From NCBI RefSeq assembly GCF_001449115.1, contig NZ_LAIJ01000012.1, positions 486,947 through 550,946 of the forward strand: a stretch of 64,000 nt of DNA, given 5' to 3'. A program made the translations under genes and the position numbers. The notes beneath the pieces are model-generated. The model worked only from the letters and a program-made list of their open reading frames with translations. It was not told the DNA's origin and searched no databases. The DNA comes from Occallatibacter gabretensis. Its GTDB lineage: Bacteria > Acidobacteriota > Terriglobia > Terriglobales > Acidobacteriaceae. Shown piece by piece: positions 25,128-34,069 of this stretch (its first letter is position 1; each line of letters starts with the position of its first letter).

Positions 25128-26207
25128 CTATTCGCTGAACGCCACGCCGCTGAAGCCAGCCGCTCCAATCGAAGGCGAAGTCGTCATCCCCTTCAGATCT
25201 CCGCGCTCATCAATCGCAAACGTCGCTACATGCGCGCCATCGGCAGATGTATAGATCACAGCCAGCCATTTTTGATCGCGGGAGACAGCAATATCCGTCG
25301 GCGACCCCGGCAAGGGCACGGATTTGTAGAACGAGCCGCCCTTTGCATCGGTGAAGAAGATGGAAACAGCCTGTCCCGGCGAGTTCCCTGCGTACCAGAT
25401 GCTCAGCGGCCCCTTCGCCAGCCAGCAGGGAGCATTCGTCGGATAAGCCGGCATCGGCCCGGGAATCGGAAAGATCTCCGCGTCCGCATTCATCAGCGCC
25501 AGGCTATCCACGCTGTGTGCCGGATCGAACCCCAGCAGATTACCCCAGAACGCTTCGCCAAGCGGAGTATTGTTCGCATCCTCGGGCAGCGTAACAACAT
25601 TGCTCGTCCCATTCAGCACGCCGCCTTCATGCGTCAGCGGAAGCTGCAACACCGATCCCGATGTCATCGTCACTGCCGCCCACGTCTTGCCCACCGCGAT
25701 CTGCGCCGCCGTATTGTCCGGCAGGCTCACCGCGCCGCCATCTGGATAACCCTCCGGCCACGCATAGCTCTCGGCACAGTTCGCGCCCACTACAAACAGG
25801 TGCTCACCGCTCAGCGCCACAGAGTCCGGCTTCGCGCAGCCGGACGCAAGCCGGATGCTCCCTTGGACGCCAATCGCATTGCCTCGCCGTACCAGCTGGC
25901 TCACTGTGTTCGAACCGTAATTCGCCACTGCTCCAAGGTCGCCCTGGAACTGCAGAATTCCAGCGTTGTTGCTTGCGCCTCCCTTGCCTCCCGTAGGCAG
26001 CGTGTATTCCAGTTTCAACGAAGGGTTCTGCCCGCCCTTGAGCGCAAACACAGCCACCTCGTTGTGCTGTGTGTTGTTCGTGCTCGTCAGCACAAATGTG
26101 CTGCGCTCCTGCGCGCCGGCTGCAACAGCCATTCCGCACGCAAGCATCACCGCTGCTGAAAAAACACTGCGCCACGGCGCACGCATCTTGAGTCCTTGAG
26201 AATTCAT
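25128..26207 (-). CDS. Secreted beta-propeller (lactonase-like) protein
   Basis: 359 residues from the ATG at 26207, which has AAGGAGAG 4 nt upstream and opens a signal peptide (VFSAAVMLACGMAVAAGAQ). The mature protein has repeats of the type NEVAVFAL, LVRRGNAIGVQGSI, DSVALSGEHLFVVGANC and PTDIAVSRDQKWLAVIYTS, as in seven-bladed lactonase/YncE-type propellers. A binding or hydrolytic role cannot be decided. It is upstream of two DM13 genes and divergent from an ECF sigma gene, whose region carries a palindrome; the cluster is probably its regulon. The longer frame from 26393 lacks an RBS. Confidence 0.75.
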   Translation of the reverse strand: MNSQGLKMRAPWRSVFSAAVMLACGMAVAAGAQERSTFVLTSTNNTQHNEVAVFALKGGQNPSLKLEYTLPTGGKGGASNNAGILQFQGDLGAVANYGSNTVSQLVRRGNAIGVQGSIRLASGCAKPDSVALSGEHLFVVGANCAESYAWPEGYPDGGAVSLPDNTAAQIAVGKTWAAVTMTSGSVLQLPLTHEGGVLNGTSNVVTLPEDANNTPLGEAFWGNLLGFDPAHSVDSLALMNADAEIFPIPGPMPAYPTNAPCWLAKGPLSIWYAGNSPGQAVSIFFTDAKGGSFYKSVPLPGSPTDIAVSRDQKWLAVIYTSADGAHVATFAIDERGDLKGMTTSPSIGAAGFSGVAFSE

Positions 26208-26374
26208 CGCACTCTCCTTGAAGTTAAGCCTGAAAATTTGGCGTTGATTGGATTCCGCTCTCTCCAGCACTCCAGACCGTGAGAGAAGTGGACCTGTTTG
26301 TACTCGGATGTTCGCTGCGCAGACGCGAAAGGTTACGCTCAAGCGCAGAATTCGTGGAGAGATAAAAATCTTTA

Positions 26375-26422
26375 GAATTTCGCTCAGACCCATGTAACTT
26401 TTCTATCGATCTGAGCGAATTC
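26375..26422. promoter_or_regulatory. Inverted repeat in the divergent sigma/beta-propeller promoter region
   Basis: GAATTTCGCTCAGA (26375-26388) and TCTGAGCGAATTC (26410-26422) are inverted copies with one extra T in the left arm, separated by 21 nt. The 309-bp gap 26208-26516 contains no gene. The repeat is a candidate operator or pair of divergent binding sites for the ECF/NrsF system or another regulator. Confidence 0.55.
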
Positions 26423-26516
26423 AAGAAGGATGGGGTCGGCAGTCTGCTAGGCTTCAGACGGCGGATGATCGAACGGCGTCCGTGCTGATTACAGTTGCAG
26501 GAAGACGATCCATCGG

Positions 26517-27083
26517 ATGCATCAGGAAGACAATCTCGAGATGCTTATGGCCCGCTATCAACAGGGCGACCTTTCTGCTGCGTCGGCGCTTATCCATCGC
26601 GTGAGTCCTCAGTTGCATCGTTTTTTTACAGCGCAATCTCTCAGCCGCACCGACGCCGATGACCTCTTGCAGGAGACATGGCTTCGCATTCATCGCGTCC
26701 GCCACACCTATCGTTCCAGCGAACCGGCTCTGCCGTGGTTTTATGCCATCGCACGGCATATTCGCGTCGATCACTACCGCAAAGCGATCCGCATATCCAC
26801 GCGGGAGCAAAGACTGGAAGTAGAGCCCGTGCATGCAACGGCCGATCATGAGCCGTTTGCGAAGGCCAATAGCTTGGCGACTCTGCTTGCCCCGCTCTCC
26901 CCTGCGGAGCGCGAAACCGTCGTCATGCTGAAGGTGACAGGAATGTCCCTTGAAGAAGTCGCGCGCGCCACCTCTTCTACCGTGGGATCGGTGAAACAAA
27001 AAGCCCATCGCGCGTATAAGAAACTGAGAAATCTTCTGAGTGCAACGCCGCAAAGCAGCCGGCAGAGAGGAGAGCAGTCGTGA
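26517..27083 (+). CDS. ECF-type RNA polymerase sigma factor
   Basis: 188 residues. Region 2 (about 15-85) has QLHRFFTAQSLSRTDADDLL followed by QETWLRIHR, the core-binding and -10 recognition helices; region 4 (about 120-175) has LAPLSPAERETVVMLKVTGM followed by EEVARATSSTVGSVKQKAHRAYKKLR. It directs transcription of a small regulon and is expected to be held inactive by the NrsF-type membrane protein encoded next, whose GTG overlaps this stop codon. The divergent beta-propeller/DM13 cluster is the natural candidate target. Its promoter specificity cannot be told from this window. Confidence 0.93.
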   Translation: MHQEDNLEMLMARYQQGDLSAASALIHRVSPQLHRFFTAQSLSRTDADDLLQETWLRIHRVRHTYRSSEPALPWFYAIARHIRVDHYRKAIRISTREQRLEVEPVHATADHEPFAKANSLATLLAPLSPAERETVVMLKVTGMSLEEVARATSSTVGSVKQKAHRAYKKLRNLLSATPQSSRQRGEQS

Positions 27084-27793
27084 AAGATAACGAAATCGAC
27101 AATCTCCTCCAGGCGGCAGGCGCATCGCATGAGCCTGATTCCGGCCTCAATTCCGATGTGCTCAACCACATTACGGCTACCGTTCAGCAATCGCTCAAAC
27201 CGGTTCGTCCGCTGCCTGCGCGCTGGGTGTTCGTCGCGGGACTGCTCCTCATTGGATTCGCCGTCGCAATTGCAGGCGCTGCCCGCGCCGGCTTCTTCGG
27301 AATCGAGCAGATGTCTCCCTGGCAACGGCTGCTCATCTTCCCCTCGCTCGGTATCCTCGCCGTCATCGCCGCTGGCGAATTTGCCTCCGCCATGATTCCC
27401 GGCCGCCTGCGCCGTATTTCCTCTGGGGCACTGCTCGCAGTCGCCATCGTGGCGATGCTCGCTGTCTTTGCGCTCTCTTTCCGCGACTATCAGACCACCA
27501 ATTTCGTCTCTGCCGGCGTCGCCTGCCTGCTCCGTGGCCTGCTCCACGCCGTTCCCGTTGCGTTATTAAGCGGGCTCCTGCTTCGGCGTGGCTTTGCCGT
27601 CAAACCCGTCTCCGCAGGCTTGGCCGCAGGCGCGCTCGCAGGCCTGGCGGGGCTTGGCGTTCTTGAACTGAACTGCACCAACTTCCAGGCGGCACATGTC
27701 CTGATCTGGCACACTGCGGTCGTACTCGTCAGCGCAGCCGCAGGCGCACTGATTGGCTGGGCACTCCATCTGCTACGGTCTCCGCGCGCATAA
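27080..27793 (+). CDS. NrsF/DUF1109-family anti-sigma factor
   Basis: 237 residues. A short cytosolic N-terminus (about 1-45, DNLLQAAGASHEPDSGLNSD) is followed by six hydrophobic helices (about 48-230) with small-residue motifs. This is the layout of NrsF/DUF1109 membrane anti-sigma factors that sequester an ECF sigma in the cytosol and release it on an envelope or oxidative signal. The GTG start overlaps the sigma stop (GTGA), so translation is coupled. Cys residues (ACLL, NCTNF) are candidates for redox sensing, but their role is inference. Confidence 0.8.
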   Translation: MKDNEIDNLLQAAGASHEPDSGLNSDVLNHITATVQQSLKPVRPLPARWVFVAGLLLIGFAVAIAGAARAGFFGIEQMSPWQRLLIFPSLGILAVIAAGEFASAMIPGRLRRISSGALLAVAIVAMLAVFALSFRDYQTTNFVSAGVACLLRGLLHAVPVALLSGLLLRRGFAVKPVSAGLAAGALAGLAGLGVLELNCTNFQAAHVLIWHTAVVLVSAAAGALIGWALHLLRSPRA

Positions 27794-27966
27794 CGCGCCC
27801 ATCCTGCTCCCAGCATTTCCCTTGTCCGTGGACTCCCTGAAGTTACTTCCGGAACTGCCGATAGATGCGGAAAGGGCAAAGAGTCCGCGTCACAGTGAAA
27901 TTCGGATAGCGTCCGGATCATTCTGGGGCCGGATATCTGTCTGTCTGCGCTGCTTGGGAGGCGGTT

Positions 27967-28842
27967 ATGTTCGCCATTATCGGCATTCTGGTAGTATTTT
28001 GCGCCGTTCTCGGCGGATATCTCATGGAGAAGGGCCAAATTCTGGTCCTCCTCCAGCCTGCGGAGCTGCTCATCATCGCCGGAGCTGCTGCCGGCACGGT
28101 TCTGGCAGGCAATCCTGTGCATATCCTCAAGGGAATTGTCTCCGGACTCCTCAGCGTTCTTCGCGGCTCGGGCCTGACCTCGAAAACCTATCTCGCCACG
28201 CTCAAAATGATGTACCAGCTTCTCAACAAGGTCCGTAAAGAGGGCCTGCTCAGCATTGAAGCCGACATCGAAAAGCCCGAAGCCAGCGCTTTCTTCAAGT
28301 CCAATCCTGAATTCCTCGCCGACCATCACGCCCGCGACTTCGTGTGCGATACCCTCCGCGTCGGTCTGACCGGCGGAGTGGAAAGCTTCGACATGGACCA
28401 GATGCTCGAGCTCGATATGGAAGTGCATCACAAGGAGGCGCAGCTGCCTGTAACAGCGCTTTCCAATGCGGCCGACGCCCTGCCAGGCCTTGGCATCGTG
28501 GCTGCGGTCCTCGGCGTCGTCATCACCATGGGCTCGCTCGGCGGACCGGCTGAAGAGGTGGGCAAAAAAGTTGCCGCCGCACTCGTCGGAACATTTCTGG
28601 GAATCCTGCTCTGCTATGGCCTCTTCGGACCAGTCGCAGCTCACATGTCCAAGATCTCCGATGAGCACCACGCATATCTCCATGTACTGCGCGTCCTGCT
28701 GATGGCCTTCATGAAAGGCTCTGCACCGCTCATCGCCGTGGAGATGGCCCGTCGAGCCATCCCTGCCCGCGTTCGCCCCAGCTTTGACGAGATGGAAAAA
28801 CATTGCAAGGGACAGACTGCGAATAAGGCCATCGCGGCCTGA
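27967..28842 (+). CDS. motA: Flagellar motor stator protein MotA
   Basis: 291-residue inner-membrane protein forming the proton channel stator with MotB. Four membrane segments: about 2-20, 30-48, 170-190 and 200-222. The conserved cytoplasmic loop and the MotA motif PALGIVAAVLGVVITMGSLG (here LPGLGIVAAVLGVV) precede the third helix, and GKKVAAALVGTFLGIL precedes the last. GGGAGGCGG lies before the ATG. motB follows 35 bp later. No other flagellar genes are in the window, so the pair is a detached stator operon. Confidence 0.95.
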   Translation: MFAIIGILVVFCAVLGGYLMEKGQILVLLQPAELLIIAGAAAGTVLAGNPVHILKGIVSGLLSVLRGSGLTSKTYLATLKMMYQLLNKVRKEGLLSIEADIEKPEASAFFKSNPEFLADHHARDFVCDTLRVGLTGGVESFDMDQMLELDMEVHHKEAQLPVTALSNAADALPGLGIVAAVLGVVITMGSLGGPAEEVGKKVAAALVGTFLGILLCYGLFGPVAAHMSKISDEHHAYLHVLRVLLMAFMKGSAPLIAVEMARRAIPARVRPSFDEMEKHCKGQTANKAIAA

Positions 28843-28877
28843 CGCACCTGGAAACCTGACGCGTCTGGAGAGAAGAC

Positions 28878-29738
28878 ATGACACCTGTGCCGCCCGCAGC
28901 CCCATCCCGCACGCAACCCATCATCATCAAGCGCAAGGCGGTCCACCATGGGCACCATGGCGGAGCCTGGAAGGTGGCCTACGCCGACTTCGTCACAGCT
29001 CTCATGAGCCTCTTCATCGTTCTCTGGCTCACCAGCCAGAGTTCCAAAGTCAAAGAAGCCGTCGCGGGCTACTTCAATGACCCTCGCGGCACCTCAAACC
29101 AGCTCGGCACCACCATGAAAGGCACCGGCGTCCCGGCACCCGTGCCAGCCACCGATCTCAACGCGCTCAAAGATCGCCTCATCCAGGAGATCAAGGCCAG
29201 CAAAAACCTGGAAAAGCTCTCCAAACAGATTGAAATTACCGTCACGCAGGAAGGCCTGCGCATCGAGCTGCTCGAAGGCAGCAACGCCACCTTCTATGAG
29301 AGCGGCAGCGCACACTTGAGCGACAACGGCCAGCAATTGCTTGCCTTGCTCGCCGGCGAGCTGAAGACTCTCCCCAATCATCTGCTCATCGAAGGGCACA
29401 CCGACGCCGCACAATATTCCACCGGCGCGGAGTACACCAACTGGGAGCTCTCTGCCGACCGCGCCAACTCCGCCCGCCGCCTGATGCAACAGGATGGCGT
29501 CCGTGGCGATCAGGTGACCCAGGTTCGTGGTTACGCCGACCAGCTGCTCCGCGTCCAGTCCAATCCCTACGACCCCTCGAATCGCCGAGTCACTATCCTG
29601 GTGAAAAACGAGGCCGGAGCTCCGGCTCGGCTGCCCGGAAGCAACAGCCCAAAACAACAGCCGCCTCCGCAACCCGCTCAGAAAACAGCTTCCGCGGCAC
29701 CTGCTCCCAGTCAGCCCTCAAAGAAAACCAGCAAATAA
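28878..29738 (+). CDS. motB: MotB/OmpA-family stator protein
   Basis: 286 residues. The N-terminal basic stretch (IIIKRKAVHHGHHGG) is followed by the single membrane helix with the proton-carrying Asp37 (WKVAYADFVTALMSLFIVLW). The plug/linker (about 60-140) leads to the peptidoglycan-binding OmpA domain (about 145-245) with LLIEGHTDA, NWELSADRANSARRLM and PSNRRVTI. A Pro/Ala/Lys-rich tail follows. The stop lies in the A-rich left shoulder of the shared terminator with the convergent receptor gene. Confidence 0.93.
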   Translation: MTPVPPAAPSRTQPIIIKRKAVHHGHHGGAWKVAYADFVTALMSLFIVLWLTSQSSKVKEAVAGYFNDPRGTSNQLGTTMKGTGVPAPVPATDLNALKDRLIQEIKASKNLEKLSKQIEITVTQEGLRIELLEGSNATFYESGSAHLSDNGQQLLALLAGELKTLPNHLLIEGHTDAAQYSTGAEYTNWELSADRANSARRLMQQDGVRGDQVTQVRGYADQLLRVQSNPYDPSNRRVTILVKNEAGAPARLPGSNSPKQQPPPQPAQKTASAAPAPSQPSKKTSK

Positions 29739-29740
29739 AA

Positions 29741-29770
29741 ATGCCGAAGCCGCATACGCCGCTCCGGCAT
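29741..29770. terminator. Terminator between motB and the first TonB receptor gene, paralogous to 34017-34046
   Basis: ATGCCGAAGC, loop CGCATACGCC, GCTCCGGCAT: a 10-bp stem with one mismatch. Its left flank GCAAATAAAA and its loop are nearly identical to the hairpin after the second receptor gene. It serves the minus-strand receptor transcript and perhaps motAB on the plus strand. Confidence 0.8.
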
Positions 29771-29792
29771 TTCTGTTGATATGAGTTACACG

Positions 29793-32700
29793 CTAGAAGT
29801 CGTAGCGCAAGCTGAACTGCATACGGCGGGGCGCCGTCAGCAAGGAACTCGCAACACCCAGGTTGCCGCCCAGCAAGCCTGATCCAATCGATGCCGGATC
29901 GAAGCGGACTGTGTTTGTCACGTTGTAAACCTCCCAGGCAAATTTGAGCCCGCCCCAATCGCCAAGCTTCCAGTTCTTGGCCAGTCCGGCGTCGATATCA
30001 AAGTAGCCGTCGCCGCGGAAGTTGTTCCGTTCGCCCGCTTCTCCGGGATACGGGAGCCGCTCAGGAGTTGCCCCATTTTTGATGCCAGTGTTGATGGCTG
30101 CGGCATTATCGAAGAATTGCGGCTCGCCATTCTCATCGAAGTGGCGACGCATCTTGATCGGCCCAGTCTTGACGCCGAAACTCTCCTGCTGCCAATCGGT
30201 TGTGAAGCCCGGCTCAAAGAGCGTGAAGGGCAGACCGCTGGAGACGCGGCTGATGCCTGAGAGCTGCCAGCCGCCAATGAATGCATCCGTCAAATTACTG
30301 GCGCCTCCGGCAAGCATCTTTCCACGACCGAACGGGAGTGCGTACACCCAGTCGATTGTGAGCAGATGCTTCGTATCGAAGTCGGAGATACCGCGGTTCA
30401 AATACGGTTTCCAGGTATTCATAATGCTGGAAAACGAGTTGGTGCCGGAGAACTCGGTATTGCGCTCTGCATCCGAGCCCATATCGATGGACTTGGATAG
30501 CGTATACGCAACATCGAGTTGTAGACCGTGGCTGACCGGATGACGCAGCACTACCTGCAAAGCGTTGTAATAGCTCATGCCGATGGTCGAAAGTGCATAG
30601 AGCGAGGAGAACTGCCCTTGCCAGAAGTGCGGTTGCCAGTTGGCCGGCGCAGGATAGAAACCTTCAAGCGGCCCGTAAAAGTCGAGATCGGACAGGGACG
30701 TTGTAGCACCGAGGTTGTAACGGTACGGTGCCCACTCGTTGTTGTAGACCGCCTGGGTAGCGCTTTCACCGGGGTAATCATAACCTTGCATGAACGAGAA
30801 GACATCTTCATAGTACTGAATCGTCGGCACGTTCACCACAGAGCCAGTTCCGCTGCTGTTCACGCCGTAGTTGCCTTTATTGGTATCGACCAAAGCCGAA
30901 AGCTTTCTGCCTGCGGTAAAGTAGTCGCCTCCACCCTGCGGATCCACATAGTTCACCGGCTCCGCGAGGTCAAGCTGCTGGATAAGATGACGCCCCAGCG
31001 TGCCTACATAATCCGTTTCGAGCGTGAACCCTTTACCGATCTCACGCTGGACAGAAAAGTTGAACGCTTCCGAATATGGGGTCTTCAACTTGCTGTCGAT
31101 GCCCCATGTGATTGCAAATCCTTCCACGGGGCCAGTGGGCGGCGAATATGGAAATACCGCGTTTCCCGGAAACGCGCCGTTGCTGAATGGAAGGGCATTC
31201 CGCGCCGTATAACGCGGCGAATCTTCCGAGCCATAGGTTGCAGCCGGGTTGGTGATGGCAGTGGTAAGACCGAAGGCGCCGTTCTGGTCAAAAATGTTGA
31301 TCAGCGACTGGCCGTAGTGATTGTAGAAGATACCAGCACCAGCGCGGATCGAGGTCTTTGAATCCGGTGCGTACGCAATGGCTAAGCGCGGAGCGAAGTT
31401 GTCCTTGGACTTAGGCCAGAAGCCTGGCTTGCCGTAATACGGGCCTGCAGGCGCAAACGAAAGTTGAGGCTCATAAATCTGGCCCTGCTGCGCTTCAGAT
31501 TCACGCTGTAGGTACCAGGTGTGTGTATCAATAGTAGGAGTAACCTCCTGCCCGCTGGTTTCCCAGGGCGTTTGCAAGATGCTGTGGCGAAGTCCGACCG
31601 TGATGGTCAAATTCGGCATGACGCGCCAGGCGTCCTGCACATACCACTCGAATTCATTTGCGCTGAAGTGGCGCGTAAGATTTGCGCCGTCTGCCAGAAG
31701 CGTGCCTGAGCTACCGTTTAGCTGGTAGTTATAAACGTTTGTCACTGAAGGAACTGTGCCTACCAGATTCGCATAGGCAATCACGTATGAGTTTGAAAAG
31801 CCGTTATCAACGGGGTCTAGGCCGAGAACCTGATCCGGCGCGGGAGGGTTTCCGCCCAGCCAGTAAGGGTTCGAACTACCACTATTGAATGAGGCTGCGT
31901 TGGAGATGCGGTTCTGATGAATCAGCCGCCAGTTACCGCCAAATTGTAGCGTGTGATTGCCCTTAGTCCATGTCAGATTGTCCACGATGTTATTCACCGG
32001 AACCCAGCTAATGGTAGAGCGGGTCTCAGCAGTAGGGGTCGCTAGAAAGCGGAAATCGACATAGTCGCCGGAGCCTATGCCGCGAGTGCTGTTACCTTGG
32101 CGGACATAACCATAGCGGACGTCATTGATGAGGTTCTGCGTGATCGTCCATGTGTCGCCGGCAATAACGCCCTTGCTGTTGTCTTCAAAGTAGCTGGACG
32201 GCCCTTGACCTGGAAACTGCTCCGTAGCCTGCGTGGTGTCTTTCTGCAGGTCCCCGCGGATAAAGATGCGATGCCGCTCGGACGGGGTGTAGTCAAGACG
32301 TACGATCGATGTATTTTCCGTGATTGGGTTAGGCGAGGAAAAAGAATACGAGCCCGAATTCAGTCCGTCGCCTTCGGTAAAGCCATTGGCTGCAGGCATC
32401 GACTGAAAATAAGCCAACGCGTTCGGATTTGGGCCCGGCGGTGGCGGGTACCCGGCAGTATTGCAAACCTGGCATCCCCCGTCCAGTTGTGCAACCTGGT
32501 TCGAGCTGAGCGTGACATTCTCAATGGCTCCGCTCGATGAATCTCCCTGATAGATAAGATTGCCTTGCTGATAGGACGATGTGGGAACGGTTTGCGTGAC
32601 CTGAGTATTTTCCGCAATCCGTTCGGCCTCGTAGTTTGCGAAGAAAAAGAGCTTGCCCTTCTTGATTGGCCCGCCTGCGTCGGCGCCAAAGATATTACGA

Positions 32701-33545
32701 ATCAACTTACCGGGAATGTTTGGCAGGCCGCTGTTGATTTCCCCCTGCTTATTGAACCAATTATTGGCGACCGTGATAGTGGGCCGGTTGTACTCGTACA
32801 AAGCCCCGTGATATTTGTTTGTCCCGGACTTAGTCACCAGGCTCACCTGAGCACCGGCAGAGCGGCCCTGGTCGGAGTTAGCATTCGCGGTAGCCACGCG
32901 GAATTCCTCTACTGAGTCTTGCGTCTCGCGCAGAACGCCGGTAAACGCGTAGCCGTTCACCTGGTCGTTATCGTCAACGCCATCCATCGTCACATTACCC
33001 TGATCAGAGCGGACGCCATTGACTGCACCACTACGGCTGTCATCGTTGTTCGGCAGATACAGTACGCCGGGCTGCAGTGAAAGCAGGTCAGGAACGTTGC
33101 GCGTCTCCGAAGGCAGCGCTTGAATGAGTGCATTGTTTGCGGAGCTACCCAGCGAGGCATCCGTAGTATTCAGCGTCTGCGCCTCAGCCGAGACATCCAC
33201 AGTAATAGTGTTGGCCTGGACAGAAACTGCAAAATCAATCGTAGCTGGCTGGTTCACCAGCAGTTCCGCCAGCTTGCTCTGGTCGGAGAATCCCATTGCG
33301 CTAACAGTGATCTTGTACTTCGCCGGTGGGATCTGCGCAAACTCATACAGGCCGGCTGTATTCGCTGTGGCTGTGTAGGTGCGGCCCGCGTCTGCATCGG
33401 TGATAGTGACCTTGGCGCCAGGAACCAGTGCGCCGCTTGGATCCTTAATAACGCCACGAAGTGAGGTGGCTGCGCTTTGACCGAATGCAAGGGAAGTCGT
33501 CGAGAGGATGCAAAGAAGCATCCATCCCAGAAGGGATCGTTTCAC
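29793..33545 (-). CDS. TonB-dependent receptor, Oar-like with carboxypeptidase-regulatory-like domain (paralogue 1)
   Basis: About 1250 residues from the GTG at 33545, chosen because GGAGG lies 7 nt upstream and it opens the signal peptide KRSLLGWMLLCILSTTSLAFGQ; the longer frame from 33695 lacks this logic. Domains: CarboxypepD_reg-like beta-sandwich (about 25-115, LRGVIKDPSGALVPGAKVTI), plug (about 120-300, PDLLSLQPGVLYLPNND, VNGVRSDQGNVTMDGVDDND) and 22-stranded barrel to the end (SLRYDF, final Phe). Acidobacterial receptors of this type take up polymers or are of unknown ligand. It has a close paralogue 500 bp upstream with shared leader and terminator. Confidence 0.93.
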   Translation of the reverse strand: MKRSLLGWMLLCILSTTSLAFGQSAATSLRGVIKDPSGALVPGAKVTITDADAGRTYTATANTAGLYEFAQIPPAKYKITVSAMGFSDQSKLAELLVNQPATIDFAVSVQANTITVDVSAEAQTLNTTDASLGSSANNALIQALPSETRNVPDLLSLQPGVLYLPNNDDSRSGAVNGVRSDQGNVTMDGVDDNDQVNGYAFTGVLRETQDSVEEFRVATANANSDQGRSAGAQVSLVTKSGTNKYHGALYEYNRPTITVANNWFNKQGEINSGLPNIPGKLIRNIFGADAGGPIKKGKLFFFANYEAERIAENTQVTQTVPTSSYQQGNLIYQGDSSSGAIENVTLSSNQVAQLDGGCQVCNTAGYPPPPGPNPNALAYFQSMPAANGFTEGDGLNSGSYSFSSPNPITENTSIVRLDYTPSERHRIFIRGDLQKDTTQATEQFPGQGPSSYFEDNSKGVIAGDTWTITQNLINDVRYGYVRQGNSTRGIGSGDYVDFRFLATPTAETRSTISWVPVNNIVDNLTWTKGNHTLQFGGNWRLIHQNRISNAASFNSGSSNPYWLGGNPPAPDQVLGLDPVDNGFSNSYVIAYANLVGTVPSVTNVYNYQLNGSSGTLLADGANLTRHFSANEFEWYVQDAWRVMPNLTITVGLRHSILQTPWETSGQEVTPTIDTHTWYLQRESEAQQGQIYEPQLSFAPAGPYYGKPGFWPKSKDNFAPRLAIAYAPDSKTSIRAGAGIFYNHYGQSLINIFDQNGAFGLTTAITNPAATYGSEDSPRYTARNALPFSNGAFPGNAVFPYSPPTGPVEGFAITWGIDSKLKTPYSEAFNFSVQREIGKGFTLETDYVGTLGRHLIQQLDLAEPVNYVDPQGGGDYFTAGRKLSALVDTNKGNYGVNSSGTGSVVNVPTIQYYEDVFSFMQGYDYPGESATQAVYNNEWAPYRYNLGATTSLSDLDFYGPLEGFYPAPANWQPHFWQGQFSSLYALSTIGMSYYNALQVVLRHPVSHGLQLDVAYTLSKSIDMGSDAERNTEFSGTNSFSSIMNTWKPYLNRGISDFDTKHLLTIDWVYALPFGRGKMLAGGASNLTDAFIGGWQLSGISRVSSGLPFTLFEPGFTTDWQQESFGVKTGPIKMRRHFDENGEPQFFDNAAAINTGIKNGATPERLPYPGEAGERNNFRGDGYFDIDAGLAKNWKLGDWGGLKFAWEVYNVTNTVRFDPASIGSGLLGGNLGVASSLLTAPRRMQFSLRYDF

Positions 33546-33800
33546 GTCAGTTCCTCCAGAAAATCCGTCTGTGCAGCGTTGTATGGTTCCGCCGCATCTT
33601 GTGATTGCTTTTCGGCGCTGTCCTGCTCTTGCGAGGTGCAGCACAGTGGGTACGGTTTTACGTCCCAGTTCGGCTGGGATCCGTATTTGATCCAAATCTA
33701 TGATCGACTCGACTGTCTTGCGTGTAATTCAGCGCCCGGAGAGCATCGGGCAACTGACTCAGTCGTAGATTTGTGTAATTTTGTCGGAATTTAGCAAAAT

Positions 33801-33858
33801 ATTCAATCAAAAAATCTACTAGGCAGGGTCAAAGGACCGTATAAAGATCTCTTATTTT
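33801..33858 (-). repeat. Conserved upstream block of receptor 1 (pairs with 38106-38162)
   Basis: Written on the plus strand, ATTCAAT, AGGCAGGGTCAAAGGACC and ATAAAGATCT are matched in the same order upstream of receptor 2. Both blocks sit 256-260 bp upstream of their GTG starts. On the minus strand TTGACC/TTGATC suggests a -35 element, so both genes would have leaders of over 200 nt. The rest of the gap 33546-34016 holds no gene. Confidence 0.6.
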
Positions 33859-34016
33859 ATTCCATTACTGCTATATCTGCTGGATTTCGATGTTTCACTC
33901 AAACAGCACCACCGATTTCCGAACATGCTCTACCTGCTCTACCTACAGAGCGGACAGAAAGCCACTTTTGCACCGGTAGCTCCAAATTAGGTAGCAAACA
34001 AGGCTGGCAAATAGAA

Positions 34017-34046
34017 ATGCCGGAGTCGCATACGCCACTCCGGCAT
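34017..34046 (-). terminator. Terminator of the second TonB receptor gene, paralogous to 29741-29770
   Basis: Perfect 10-bp stem ATGCCGGAGT / ACTCCGGCAT with loop CGCATACGCC, followed on the minus strand by TTTCTATTTG. The loop is identical to that of the hairpin after receptor 1. Confidence 0.85.
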
Positions 34047-34069
34047 CTCAAATATTTTTTTGATACAGC

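Noticed and set aside
25230-26159. 309-residue plus-strand frame opposite the beta-propeller gene
   Set aside because: Arg/His-rich antisense shadow with no start signals.
26846-27547. 233-residue minus-strand frame opposite the ECF sigma and NrsF genes
   Set aside because: Highly charged antisense shadow.
27490-28905. 471-residue minus-strand frame covering NrsF and motA
   Set aside because: Antisense to two well-supported genes; no recognisable domain.
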